From: Allomesorhizobium sp043769475
GTDB lineage: Bacteria > Pseudomonadota > Alphaproteobacteria > Rhizobiales > Rhizobiaceae
Assembly (NCBI RefSeq): GCF_043769475.1
Contig: NZ_CP171729.1
Location: 5,580,001-5,644,000, forward strand
DNA: 64,000 nt
Reading direction: 5' to 3'
Below, piece after piece: positions 8,190 through 16,400 of the stretch. The first letter of the stretch is position 1, and each line of letters starts with the position of its first letter. A program made the position numbers and the translations under genes. Below the pieces are notes generated by a model. It did no database searches. It was not told the origin of the DNA and saw only the letters and a program-made list of their open reading frames with translations.

Positions 8190-8727
8190 GGCGAGCCGCG
8201 CTCCAGCAGCGCCGCCCATGCAATGTGTGGATAGAATCCATGTCCCCTTCCAGCCCGATCGAAGAAAGATCCATTGCGGATCAATGGCATAACAGCCGGC
8301 GAGAAGAATTTTCGCACCTGCATTTGTGCACACATCCCGCCCCACCCGCATAATCCGTGGCATCGCCCTTGCGGGAACCGGTTCCGGACCGGGGATCGGT
8401 AGGGCGGCGGTGACCTCTCCCCGTGGATTCGGTTCCCACGGGCCTGAGGGCGTCCGACGGGCCGGCATTCCGAGCGAAGCGTCAATGCTTCGTGAACGGA
8501 AGGCGGATCATCCGCGCGTCATTGTCCATGGAAAGAACATGGAGCGGGGCGCGTGACCGGTCGACCGGGGCGACAGACACCGGCGGGGCGCGGAAGCTGC
8601 GCCACGTATTCAATTTCGGTAGGCAAGGCCAAGCGCCCCGCTTCCCGACTCCTCCCTGCAAAGGGAGCGTTCTTTGACAGAGGCCAGACGGTGAAAACCG
8701 GGCGTGGCGATGATGAAACGCGCCTCT

Positions 8728-8787
8728 CCCTTCTCCCCCTGTGGGAGAAGGTGGATTGGCGCGAAGCGCCAAGACGGATGAGGGGTG
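8728..8787 (+). repeat. Rhizobiales-type palindromic repeat, left arm
   Basis: Contains the self-complementary block CCTTCTCCCCCTGTGGGAG/AAGG and ends in CGGATGAGGGGTG. The same blocks recur in inverted orientation at 8868-8935, so the two arms can pair around an 80-base loop. Similar CTCATCCG...CCTTCTCC palindromes are common between genes in this order. Confidence 0.75.
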
Positions 8788-8867
8788 TTGGAAGGAATGA
8801 TGCGGAGAAGGTGGAGCTCAAACAATGTCGAAGAGCAGACAATCGTCGGCGGTGGCGCTCCGTCCAG

Positions 8868-8935
8868 CACCCCTCATCCGGCCTCCTCTTCGACAAGCTC
8901 AGGGTCGGCCACCTTCTCCCACAAGGAGAGAAGGG
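8868..8935 (-). repeat. Rhizobiales-type palindromic repeat, right arm
   Basis: Inverted partner of the repeat at 8728-8787: it begins CACCCCTCATCCG and ends with CACCTTCTCCCACA...GAGAAGGG. It lies just downstream of the metZ stop codon, where its hairpin could also act in 3'-end formation or mRNA stability (inference). Confidence 0.75.
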
Positions 8936-8969
8936 AAATCAACACACCCCGCTGCCGGTCAAGGCGATC

Positions 8970-10163
8970 TCACCCCGCGATCTTCAGCGCCTGCTCGATG
9001 TCCTCCAGCAGGTCGCCGGCATCCTCCAGTCCGACCGAAAGGCGCAGCGTCCCAGGCCCGATGCCGAGTTCGGCGCGCGCCTCGTCGGAGAGGTTCTTGT
9101 GCGTGGTGGTCGCCGGATGGGTGATCAGGCTCTTGGAATCGCCGAGATTGTTGGAGATCAGCACCACGTCCAGCGCGTTCTGGAAGGCGAAGGCCGATTT
9201 CTTGCCGCCCTTCAAATCGAGGCAGATCAGCGTAGAGCCGCCGAGCATCTGCTTCTTCACGATATCGGCCTGCGGATGATCACTGCGCCCCGGATAAATC
9301 ACACGCGCCACCTCCGGCCGCTCGGCCAGGAAGTCGGCGATCTTGCCGGCGCTCTCCGTCTGCTGGCGCACGCGCACGGGCAGCGTTTCCAGCCCCTTGA
9401 GCAGCGTCCAGGCGTTGAACGGCGACAGGCTCGGGCCGGTATGGCGGAAATAATCGTGCAGATTCTCGTCGATCCATTTCTTGTCCGACAGGATGACCCC
9501 GCCGAGGCATCGTCCCTGGCCGTCGATGTGCTTGGTCGCGGAGTAGACGACGACATGTGCGCCGAGCGTGAGCGGCTTCTGCTGCAGCGGTGTGGCGAAC
9601 ACGTTGTCGACCACCAGCCGGCCGCCGATCGAATTCGCCAACCTTGCCACCGCCTCGATGTCGATGACTTCGAGCGTCGGGTTGGTCGGGCTTTCGAGGA
9701 AGAAAAGCTTGGTGTTGGGGCGAACCGCCCGCTCCCAGTTTTCGATCTTCGTGCCGTCGACCAGCGTCGTCTCGATGCCGTATCTCGGCGCCAGCGTCTC
9801 GACCACCCACCGGCAAGAGCCGAACAGCGCACGCGCCGCCACGATATGGTCGCCGGCTTTGAGGGAGCACAGGATGGCCGCCGTCACGGCCGCCATGCCG
9901 GACGCGGTGGCGCGCGCATCCTCGGCGCCTTCCAGCGCGCACATGCGCTTTTCGAACATGTCGACGGTCGGGTTGGCGTAGCGCGAATAGATGAAACCGG
10001 GCTCCTCGCCCTTGAAGCGGGCCTCGGCGGCCTCGGCCGTGTCGTAGACATAGCCCTGCGTCAGGTAGATCGCCTCGGAGGTCTCGCCGAAGCCGGAACG
10101 CATCGTTCCCGAATGCACGAGCTGGGTCGCGGGTTTCCAGTTGCGCTTCTTTTCGATGGTCAT
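8970..10163 (-). CDS. metZ: O-succinylhomoserine sulfhydrylase
   Basis: 397-residue PLP enzyme of the Cys/Met metabolism family that makes homocysteine directly from O-succinylhomoserine and sulfide. The N-terminus WKPATQLVHSGTMRSGFGETSEAIYLTQGYVYD is characteristic of MetZ. YSRYANPTV, the ATASGMAAV segment, the ESPTNPTLE loop and the PLP lysine in YSATKHIDGQGRCLGG are all present. Start set at the ATG at 10163, which has GGGGA six bases upstream; a longer frame would run through the leader terminator. The gene lies directly behind a SAM-II riboswitch and an intrinsic terminator, so methionine (as SAM) is expected to shut it off. Confidence 0.95.
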   Translation of the reverse strand: MTIEKKRNWKPATQLVHSGTMRSGFGETSEAIYLTQGYVYDTAEAAEARFKGEEPGFIYSRYANPTVDMFEKRMCALEGAEDARATASGMAAVTAAILCSLKAGDHIVAARALFGSCRWVVETLAPRYGIETTLVDGTKIENWERAVRPNTKLFFLESPTNPTLEVIDIEAVARLANSIGGRLVVDNVFATPLQQKPLTLGAHVVVYSATKHIDGQGRCLGGVILSDKKWIDENLHDYFRHTGPSLSPFNAWTLLKGLETLPVRVRQQTESAGKIADFLAERPEVARVIYPGRSDHPQADIVKKQMLGGSTLICLDLKGGKKSAFAFQNALDVVLISNNLGDSKSLITHPATTTHKNLSDEARAELGIGPGTLRLSVGLEDAGDLLEDIEQALKIAG

Positions 10164-10182
10164 TGCGCTGTCCCCAAAATAC

Positions 10183-10213
10183 AAAAAAACCGGCGGCGAA
10201 AATCGCAACCGGT
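10183..10213 (-). terminator. Intrinsic terminator in the metZ leader
   Basis: Read on the minus strand: ACCGG-tt-GCGA, three-base loop, TCGC-cg-CCGGT, then a run of seven T. It lies between the SAM-II aptamer and the metZ ATG, only 20 bases before the start codon, where it can serve as the expression platform of the riboswitch. Confidence 0.85.
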
Positions 10214-10238
10214 CCATATGGCCTCGCGGCCCGACGGT

Positions 10239-10290
10239 CCTTTAGCGATTTATTTAACGTGGCTGCAAGCCGACCGGCCAAATCACCACG
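10239..10290 (-). promoter_or_regulatory. SAM-II riboswitch
   Basis: On the minus strand the leader shows the SAM-II consensus: GGTGATTTG, then the P1 stem GCCGGTCGGC-type region, CTTGCAGCCACGTTAAA, and the downstream GCTAAAG that forms the pseudoknot. These blocks match the Rhizobiales metA/metZ SAM-II elements in order and spacing over 52 bases. It lies 75 bases upstream of the metZ ATG and is followed by an intrinsic terminator. Binding of S-adenosylmethionine is expected to switch metZ off. Confidence 0.95.
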
Positions 10291-10372
10291 GGATAAATGT
10301 CCATTAGACCCGCGGCCGGCTTGCGTCAATTGCCGGCTTCATTAAACCTCGCCGGACGTTTTTAAGGAACAG

Positions 10373-11476
10373 ATGCACTTGCGGCAGACGGGCATTCTTC
10401 CGGACCAGGACATTGCGGGGCTGTTTCAGTCCGGCGCGCTGGCGTCTGCCAAGAAGCTCGATGCGGACCAGATCCAGCCGGCCAGCCTCGACCTGCGGCT
10501 CGGCGAAAAAGCCTGGCGGGTGCGCGCCAGCTTCCTGCCGGGCCCCAACCACCGCGTTTCGGAAAAGCTCGACCGCCTGAAGCTGCACGAGATCGACCTG
10601 ACCGACGGCGCGGTGCTTGAAACCGGCTGCGTCTACATCGTGCCGCTTCTGGAAAGCCTTAACCTTCCGGCTGGCGTCTCGGCCTCGGCCAATCCGAAAA
10701 GTTCGACCGGCCGGCTCGATATCTTCACCCGCGTCATGACCGATCGCGGCCAGGAATTCGACAAGATCCAGGCCGGCTATTCCGGCCCGCTCTATCTGGA
10801 GGTCAGCCCGCGCACCTTCCCGATCATCGCGCGGACAGGGTCGCGGCTCTCGCAGATCCGCTTCCGCATCGGCAATGCGCTGTTGTCCGAGGCAGAACTT
10901 CACAAGCTGCATGCGAGCGAGACGCTGGTCGCGTCGGAAATGCCGAACATTTCGGGCGGCGGCATAGCGCTGTCGATCGACTTGAGCGGCGACGACAAGG
11001 GCCTCATCGGCTATCGCGGCAAGCACCACACCAGCCTGATCGACGTCGACAAGCGCGCCGCCCACGGCGTCTACGATTTCTGGGAGCCGCTCTACAATCG
11101 CGGCGGCGCGGGCGAACTCATCCTCGATCCCGACGAGTTCTACATACTGGTGTCGCGCGAGGCGGTGCACGTGCCGCCGCTTTATGCCGCCGAAATGACC
11201 CCGTTCGACCCGCTGGTAGGCGAATTCCGCGTCCACTATGCCGGTTTCTTCGATCCCGGCTTCGGCCATTCCGCCGCCGGCGGCACCGGCAGCCGCGCGG
11301 TGCTGGAGGTGCGCAGCCACGAAGTGCCGTTCATCCTCGAGCACGGCCAGATCGTCGGCCGCCTTGTCTACGAGCACATGCTGTCGCGGCCGAAAGCGCT
11401 CTACGGGACCGATCTCGGCTCCAACTATCAGGCGCAGGGCCTGAAGCTGTCGAAGCATTTCCGCCCGGCGGACTGA
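10373..11476 (+). CDS. dcd: 2'-deoxycytidine 5'-triphosphate deaminase, two-domain type
   Basis: 367-residue protein of the long Dcd family found in Rhizobiales and relatives, which converts dCTP to dUTP for thymidylate synthesis. It begins MHLRQTGILPDQDI and contains a first dUTPase-like half with QIQPASLDLRLGE (about residues 38-50) and ASANPKSSTGRLDIFTRVMTD, and a second half with VPFILEHGQIVGRLVYEHM. The usual bacterial Dcd is about 190 residues, so this form contains two related halves. An AAGGA site precedes the ATG. It is divergent from metZ and shares its 5' intergenic region. Confidence 0.9.
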   Translation: MHLRQTGILPDQDIAGLFQSGALASAKKLDADQIQPASLDLRLGEKAWRVRASFLPGPNHRVSEKLDRLKLHEIDLTDGAVLETGCVYIVPLLESLNLPAGVSASANPKSSTGRLDIFTRVMTDRGQEFDKIQAGYSGPLYLEVSPRTFPIIARTGSRLSQIRFRIGNALLSEAELHKLHASETLVASEMPNISGGGIALSIDLSGDDKGLIGYRGKHHTSLIDVDKRAAHGVYDFWEPLYNRGGAGELILDPDEFYILVSREAVHVPPLYAAEMTPFDPLVGEFRVHYAGFFDPGFGHSAAGGTGSRAVLEVRSHEVPFILEHGQIVGRLVYEHMLSRPKALYGTDLGSNYQAQGLKLSKHFRPAD

Positions 11477-11482
11477 AGCAGC

Positions 11483-12178
11483 CTACGATCCGGTGCGGGT
11501 CGGCACCGGCAGGCGTTCGAAATATTCCTGATGCTCGCGCGCCACGCACGCCGCCCGCTCGGCGTTGCCGCTGGCGATCGCGTCTACGATCGGCTGGTGG
11601 CTGTCGGCTATCTCGACGAGGTCGAGCCCTTCGACCAGCATGGTGATCGTCGTGCGCGTCTCGATCTGCAGCGACTGCCAGATATTGAGCAGCAGTCGGT
11701 TGCCGGCGGCCTGCATGATGGCGCGGTGGAACTTCACCGAATGCTCGACCACGCCATGCGTATCGGTCGCGAGCGCGGCCGCATGCATCATGTCGACCTC
11801 GCGCTGCAACAGCGCCAGGTCGCAGCTCCGCTTCGCTGTCGCGGTCCGGGTCGCCTGCTCCTCGAGCGCGCCGCGCACCGCATAGATTTCGCGCAGGCCG
11901 TCGCCCATCACCTCGGCGACATAGGTGCCGCGCCGCGGCAGGTTGGTGACGAGCCCGGTCGCCTCGAGCTCCCGCAGCGCCTCGCGCACCGGCCCCTGGC
12001 TGGTCCCGAATTCCTCCGCAATGCGCAGTTCGACCAGGCGCTCGCCGGGATGGTAATGGCCGCCCAGTATGCGGCGCAGCAGCGCCTCCTTGAGCCGCTG
12101 GCGCAAAGGTATGTTGACGAACGCCGCCTCATGCCGGTCGGCCGCGACGTCTGATCCGATCTTGCGCAGTTGGTTCAT
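11483..12178 (-). CDS. GntR family transcriptional regulator (FCD type)
   Basis: 231-residue regulator with an N-terminal winged helix (IAEEFGTSQGPVREALRELEATGLV, about residues 50-75) and an all-helical FCD effector domain (YAVRGALEEQA..., then a conserved FHRAIMQAAGN with metal/ligand His). The ATG at 12178 is chosen; the frame also allows a TTG at 12232. It is divergent from the molybdenum hydroxylase operon, 160 bases away across an AT-rich region, and most likely controls it. The inducer is probably an organic acid, by family habit. Confidence 0.88.
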   Translation of the reverse strand: MNQLRKIGSDVAADRHEAAFVNIPLRQRLKEALLRRILGGHYHPGERLVELRIAEEFGTSQGPVREALRELEATGLVTNLPRRGTYVAEVMGDGLREIYAVRGALEEQATRTATAKRSCDLALLQREVDMMHAAALATDTHGVVEHSVKFHRAIMQAAGNRLLLNIWQSLQIETRTTITMLVEGLDLVEIADSHQPIVDAIASGNAERAACVAREHQEYFERLPVPTRTGS

Positions 12179-12338
12179 GCCCGCCGCCCGCCGTTCCGCC
12201 TTCAAAGGTTGCCGATTCGCCGCTTGCCGCAATGCAGCATCTTATTTTTCGCCGCCGCGGTTGACAAAACAATTCTCATTTATCGATAATAGATAATCAA
12301 GAGGCTGAAAAGCCCATCGTCGTCTGGGAGGACATCCG

Positions 12339-13148
12339 ATGTTGCAGGCGGTAATCGTGCCGGGTTCGCTTCCCCTCGCGCAGGAGGCGCTGGCCAGGCA
12401 TCCCGGTGCGGCGCTGATGGCCGGTGGCACGGTGGTCATGCCGGTGCTGAATTACGGCACGGACAGCTTCGACACGCTGGTAAGCCTCCGCAACGCGGGT
12501 CTCTCCGGAATTTTTATCAGCGACGGCAAGGTCTCTGTCGGCGCTGCCACCTCACTTAGCGAATTGCAGGAAAGGCCGGAACTCGCCTTCCTGGGGCCGG
12601 CGATCGACACGATCGCATCCCCGACCATCCGCAACATGGCCACCGTCGGCGGCAACCTTTTCGTCGAGCAGCCCTATGGCGATCTTGCCGTCTGCCTCAT
12701 CGCGCTCGGCGCCACCGCCGCCGTCGCGGACGGCGGCGCGGCGCGCTTCGAGCCTGTCGAAAGCATTGTCCGGCGTGGCGTCGCGAAAGGCGAAATCGTA
12801 ACCAAGATTTCCTTCACGCTGCCTGCCCCGGGGACCTTCAAATTTACCAAGGCTACCCGCCGCGCCTTCAATTCCGCCGCCATCGTGACCGTCGCCGCCG
12901 TGATCGGGCTCGAAGACGGCAAGGTTGCCGAATGCCGCGTCGCGCTCGGCGGCGTCGCCAGGCATCCGCTCCGGGCCAAGTCGGTAGAGGAAAAGCTGCT
13001 CGGGCAGATCTTCGACCGGGCGAGCGTCATGACTGCGGCCGAGGCGGCCGGCAGCGACATCGAGCCCTTCGACGACGCCTATGCCAGCGCCTGGTACCGC
13101 AGGCGCGTAACGCCGGTTCACATCAGGCGCGCGCTGATCGGCGAATAG
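12339..13148 (+). CDS. Molybdenum hydroxylase FAD-binding (medium) subunit
   Basis: 269-residue FAD subunit of a xanthine dehydrogenase/aldehyde oxidase-type complex (CoxM-like). The FAD motifs are visible as LMAGGTVVMPVL (about residues 26-37) and TIRNMATVGGNLFV (about 95-108), followed by the CO-dehydrogenase flavoprotein C-terminal domain. It passes electrons from the 2Fe-2S subunit to an external acceptor. It heads the operon; the 2Fe-2S subunit gene follows 33 bases later. Nothing in it tells the substrate. Confidence 0.9.
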   Translation: MLQAVIVPGSLPLAQEALARHPGAALMAGGTVVMPVLNYGTDSFDTLVSLRNAGLSGIFISDGKVSVGAATSLSELQERPELAFLGPAIDTIASPTIRNMATVGGNLFVEQPYGDLAVCLIALGATAAVADGGAARFEPVESIVRRGVAKGEIVTKISFTLPAPGTFKFTKATRRAFNSAAIVTVAAVIGLEDGKVAECRVALGGVARHPLRAKSVEEKLLGQIFDRASVMTAAEAAGSDIEPFDDAYASAWYRRRVTPVHIRRALIGE

Positions 13149-13181
13149 CTGCAACCGAAACAGAGCCACCAGGAGGGAGCC

Positions 13182-13676
13182 ATGAAGCACGCAGTCGTAT
13201 CGCTGACCGTCAACGGCGCGGAGCGGCAGATGCTGGTGGCGCCGGGAACCACGCTGCTTGAAGCGTTGCGCGAAAACCAAGGACTCACCGGCACGCGCCG
13301 CGGCTGCGACCAGGGCGCCTGCGGCGCTTGCACGGTGCTGCTCGACGGCAGGACGGTGATGTCCTGCATGGTTCCGGTCGAGACCATCGACGAGGCGCGG
13401 GTCGACACGATCGAGGGGCTGACCCCGCCACAGGGACTGCACCCGATCCAGGAGGCGTTCCTGGAAGGCTTCGCCACCCAATGCGGCTTCTGCACCTCAG
13501 GCATGATCATGGCCACCGCCGGCCTGCTGGCTAAAAATCCCGATCCGACGCGGGAAGACGCCGTCCGCGCCATCTCCGGCAATATCTGCCGCTGCACCGG
13601 CTACGAGGCGATCATCGACGCCGTTCTCGACGCAGCTAAACGCGTGGGCGCCGCCCGCTCCGCACAGGCAGCCTGA
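13182..13676 (+). CDS. Molybdenum hydroxylase 2Fe-2S (small) subunit
   Basis: 164-residue CoxS-like subunit carrying two [2Fe-2S] clusters. The plant-ferredoxin-type cluster motif RRGCDQGACGACTVLLDG...MSC lies at about residues 44-66, and the second-domain motif CGFCTSGMI...CRCTGY at about 103-145. Length and all eight cysteines are normal. A GGAGG site precedes the ATG. It lies between the FAD subunit and the molybdopterin subunit genes, the usual M-S-L order. Confidence 0.94.
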   Translation: MKHAVVSLTVNGAERQMLVAPGTTLLEALRENQGLTGTRRGCDQGACGACTVLLDGRTVMSCMVPVETIDEARVDTIEGLTPPQGLHPIQEAFLEGFATQCGFCTSGMIMATAGLLAKNPDPTREDAVRAISGNICRCTGYEAIIDAVLDAAKRVGAARSAQAA

Positions 13677-13685
13677 GGAAGTACC

Positions 13686-15062
13686 GTGGAAAAGATCGAC
13701 ACCAGTTTCTTTTCAGCCGAGCGCGAAGCCAAACTCGACGTGGTCGGAACCAGCGTTCAGCGGGCAGACGCGCGCAGCCACGTCACCGGCCGGACCCAAT
13801 TCTACGAGGATGTCAGCTTTCCCGGCATGCTGCACCTGAAGATGGTGCGCTCGACGCGCCATCACGCATTGATAAAGAAGCTCGATACCGAGCCGGCAAT
13901 GCAAGTGCCGGGCGTGATGCGCGTGCTGACCTACAAGGACGTGCCGAACAACTGGTACACGATCCTGAAGCTGATCGGCGTCGAACCGGACGACGAGCCG
14001 GTGCTGCCGGAAGACCGTGTGCTGTTCATGGGCGAGCAGATCTGCGCCGTGCTGGCCGAGACGCCGCAGGCCGCGCTCGAAGGCGCGCGCAGGGTGGTGG
14101 TCGACTACGAAGACCTGCCGGCGGTGTTCGATGTCGAGGAGGCGATGATCTCGACGCCCTTCAAGAAACAGGGCACGAACCATTTCGTCTATGAAGGCCA
14201 CAATTGCCGCCGCATCCGCTTCGGCGATGTCGAAAAGGCGTTCGCCGGGGCCGACCACATCATCGAGCACCGCTACGAATCCTCGCCGATCGAGCACGCG
14301 CCGACCGAAACGACGGGATGCATCGCCAAGCCGGAAGGCAATGGCCGTGTCACCGTCTATTCGAACACGCAGGCGCTCTATTTCACGCTGGACAATATGG
14401 CGCTGATCCTCGGCGTGCCGTTCAACAAGCTCAGGCTGGTCGGCGGAACCGTCGGCGGCGGCTTCGGCGGCAAGGTCGATGTCATGGTCGAGCCGATCGC
14501 GGCGCTGGGCGCGATGCTCACCAACCGCCCGGTCAAATATGCCTACAGCCGCGCTGAGGAGATGCAGGTGTCGTCGCCGCGCGCCGCCGAGCGCATCTAC
14601 ATCAAGGATGGCGTGATGAAGGATGGGCGCATCGTTGCCCGCAAGGTCACGCTCTATGTCGACGCCGGCGCCTATTGCCGCCATTCGACCTACGGCACTA
14701 CCAAGGCCGCCGCCCATATGCCGGGGCCGTACACGATCCCGAACGTCCATGTCGACGCCTATTGCGTCTACACCAACCGCACGCCGTCATCCGCCATGCG
14801 CGGCTTCGGCGTCACGATCGGCGACTTCGCGCTGGAATCGCAGATGGATCAGGTCGCCCGCTTCCTCGGCATGGACCCGATGCAACTTCGGCTCATCAAC
14901 GCCTATCGCGACGGCGACATGAAGGCGCATCGCAAGAAGGTGGAAGGGGCCGCACTCGTCGAGGTGATCCAGGCCGCCGCGAAGCAGACCGGGCATTCGC
15001 TTCCGCCGCAATTCGCATCGATGTCGTCGCTGAAGCGGGAGGTGGGCCATGGCCAGGCTTAG
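13686..15062 (+). CDS. Molybdenum hydroxylase molybdopterin subunit, N-terminal half
   Basis: 458-residue protein covering the first part of a CoxL/XDH-type large subunit: the a/b hammerhead domain (about residues 25-135, R-S-x-x-H-A type start) and the first Mo-cofactor domain with GGTVGGGFGGKVD (about 253-265) and AMRGFGV (about 377-383). It stops at 15062, where related proteins continue. The rest is encoded by the overlapping next gene in another frame. The form-I CO dehydrogenase signature (AYxCSFR) is absent, so this is an aldehyde/N-heterocycle hydroxylase type of unknown substrate. Confidence 0.88.
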   Translation: MEKIDTSFFSAEREAKLDVVGTSVQRADARSHVTGRTQFYEDVSFPGMLHLKMVRSTRHHALIKKLDTEPAMQVPGVMRVLTYKDVPNNWYTILKLIGVEPDDEPVLPEDRVLFMGEQICAVLAETPQAALEGARRVVVDYEDLPAVFDVEEAMISTPFKKQGTNHFVYEGHNCRRIRFGDVEKAFAGADHIIEHRYESSPIEHAPTETTGCIAKPEGNGRVTVYSNTQALYFTLDNMALILGVPFNKLRLVGGTVGGGFGGKVDVMVEPIAALGAMLTNRPVKYAYSRAEEMQVSSPRAAERIYIKDGVMKDGRIVARKVTLYVDAGAYCRHSTYGTTKAAAHMPGPYTIPNVHVDAYCVYTNRTPSSAMRGFGVTIGDFALESQMDQVARFLGMDPMQLRLINAYRDGDMKAHRKKVEGAALVEVIQAAAKQTGHSLPPQFASMSSLKREVGHGQA

Positions 15063-16059
15063 GGGACGCGGTGTGGCCGCGGTGAACTATCCGACCGGCA
15101 TGAACCTCGGCGGCGATCCGAGCCAGGCGCTGGTCCACGCCACCACCACGGGCAGCTTCGTCATCACCCTGTCAAGCGTCGATCTTGGCCAGGGCATCAA
15201 GACGGTCGCGGCGCAGATCTGCGCCGAGGCGCTGGGCGTGCCCTACGACACCGTCATGGTCGACACAGCCGACACCGACACGGGGCCGCATTGCATGGGC
15301 ACCTTCGCCTCGCGCGGCACCCATCGCATCGGCAACGCCGTCATCATGGCCGCGCGGGAAGCCCGTGAAGTGATGCTCAATGTCGCCGCCACCGAGCTCG
15401 AGGTCGACGCGGGAGACCTCGTCACCGACGGCAAGGGCCGCATCCATGTGAACGGCGCGCCGGACAAGGGCATCGCGGTGCTTGATGTCGCGCTTGCCGC
15501 CCACTTCAAGCATGGCAAGACCATTTCGGGACGCGGTATCTTCCTGAAGCCGAAGAGCGAAGTTGTTGCTGAGACTGGCGAAATGGACCCGGATTCCTGC
15601 CAGGCGCATGCCTGCACAGTCGCCGAGGTCGAAGTGGACGACGAAACCGGCGAGGTTGCCGTCCTCAAAATGACCAATGCCTACGAGATCGGCCGCGCCG
15701 TCAACCCGGCGCTGGCGCACCAGCAGATCGTCGGCGGGGCGTGGATGGGCATCAGCCACGCGCTCTACGAGACCACCGAACCCTATTACCCCGACCGCTC
15801 GCACGGAGCGCTCGACTTCTCCGAATATCTGATGCCGGGACCGGGCGATCTCGCCGAGATGAACTCGGTGATCATTGAGCGGCCGGCCTCGAACGGGCCT
15901 TACGGCGCCAAGGGCATCGGCGAGATGACCGCCAATTCGCCGATACCGGCGATCGCCAACGCGATCTTCGACGCCTGCGGCGTGCGCGTCACCTCAATGC
16001 CGATCACGCCGGAAAAGATATTGCGCGGGCTCGATGTCCTGCGCGGCCGGACAAATTGA
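15049..16059 (+). CDS. Molybdenum hydroxylase molybdopterin subunit, C-terminal half
   Basis: 336-residue protein covering the second Mo-cofactor domain of the large subunit. It contains LSSVDLGQGIKTVAAQI (about residues 40-56), DTDTGPHCMGTFASRGTH, and the catalytic-Glu motif GPYGAKGIGEM (about 283-293). Its ATG lies 14 bases inside the end of the preceding gene in a different frame and has its own excellent ribosome site (GGGAGGTG, seven bases upstream). That points to a genuine, translationally coupled two-gene large subunit and not a sequencing frameshift. Confidence 0.85.
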   Translation: MARLRGRGVAAVNYPTGMNLGGDPSQALVHATTTGSFVITLSSVDLGQGIKTVAAQICAEALGVPYDTVMVDTADTDTGPHCMGTFASRGTHRIGNAVIMAAREAREVMLNVAATELEVDAGDLVTDGKGRIHVNGAPDKGIAVLDVALAAHFKHGKTISGRGIFLKPKSEVVAETGEMDPDSCQAHACTVAEVEVDDETGEVAVLKMTNAYEIGRAVNPALAHQQIVGGAWMGISHALYETTEPYYPDRSHGALDFSEYLMPGPGDLAEMNSVIIERPASNGPYGAKGIGEMTANSPIPAIANAIFDACGVRVTSMPITPEKILRGLDVLRGRTN

Positions 16060-16079
16060 ACCCAGCGAAGGACAAAAAG

Positions 16080-16388
16080 ATGATCAAGGTAATGGCCCTG
16101 ATGAAGCGCAAGGACGGGATGAGCTTCGAGGATTTCAGGAAATGGATCCTCGAGGACCACGTCGCGTTTGCGCGCAATCTGCCGGGTCTGAGGAAATACA
16201 CCTCCAATGTGCTGCGCGCCGAGAATGCTGACGCGCCGTTCGATGGCGTGTCCGAAATGTACTTCGACGACGAAGCCGCCATGGCCGCGGCGTTCGGCAC
16301 GGAAGCGGGCAAGGCTGCCGGCGGCGACGCCGCCGCCCACTGCTCCAACCGCTTCCGGATGGTGTGCGACGAGAAGCAGCAGTTCTAG
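16080..16388 (+). CDS. EthD-domain small protein
   Basis: 102-residue dimeric alpha/beta-barrel protein of the EthD family (MIKVMALMKRKDGMSFEDFRKWILEDHV, then the RKYTSNVL strand and a C-terminal FRMVCDE). EthD-like proteins assist ether or ring-degrading enzymes and some act as small isomerase or dehydratase-like enzymes; their role is often unknown. The start at 16080 is taken because the following residues match the EthD N-terminus. It sits inside the molybdenum hydroxylase operon, which suggests a part in handling the hydroxylated product. Confidence 0.82.
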   Translation: MIKVMALMKRKDGMSFEDFRKWILEDHVAFARNLPGLRKYTSNVLRAENADAPFDGVSEMYFDDEAAMAAAFGTEAGKAAGGDAAAHCSNRFRMVCDEKQQF

Positions 16389-16400
16389 CGGATCAAAGGC

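Larger units (their letters stand above)
8005..8969. other. 965-base gene-free, repeat-rich region
   Basis: Between the YjbR-type gene and the convergent metZ. It holds repeat copy B (8050-8189), several isolated hairpins (for example GAAGC/GCTTC near 8477 and CCATG/CATGG near 8528) and an inverted pair of Rhizobiales-type palindromes (8728-8787 and 8868-8935). Open frames crossing it have repetitive, Arg/Pro-rich translations and no family resemblance. I see no gene. Confidence 0.65.

Noticed and set aside
8553..10307. 584-codon plus-strand frame across the metZ region
   Set aside because: It runs antisense to metZ and its riboswitch and begins in repeat DNA; it is Arg/His-rich without motifs.
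13686..15062. Frameshift in the molybdopterin subunit
   Set aside because: The downstream half has its own start codon and strong ribosome site in an overlap, unlike the hslO, permease and HDAC cases, so a genuine split is the better reading.
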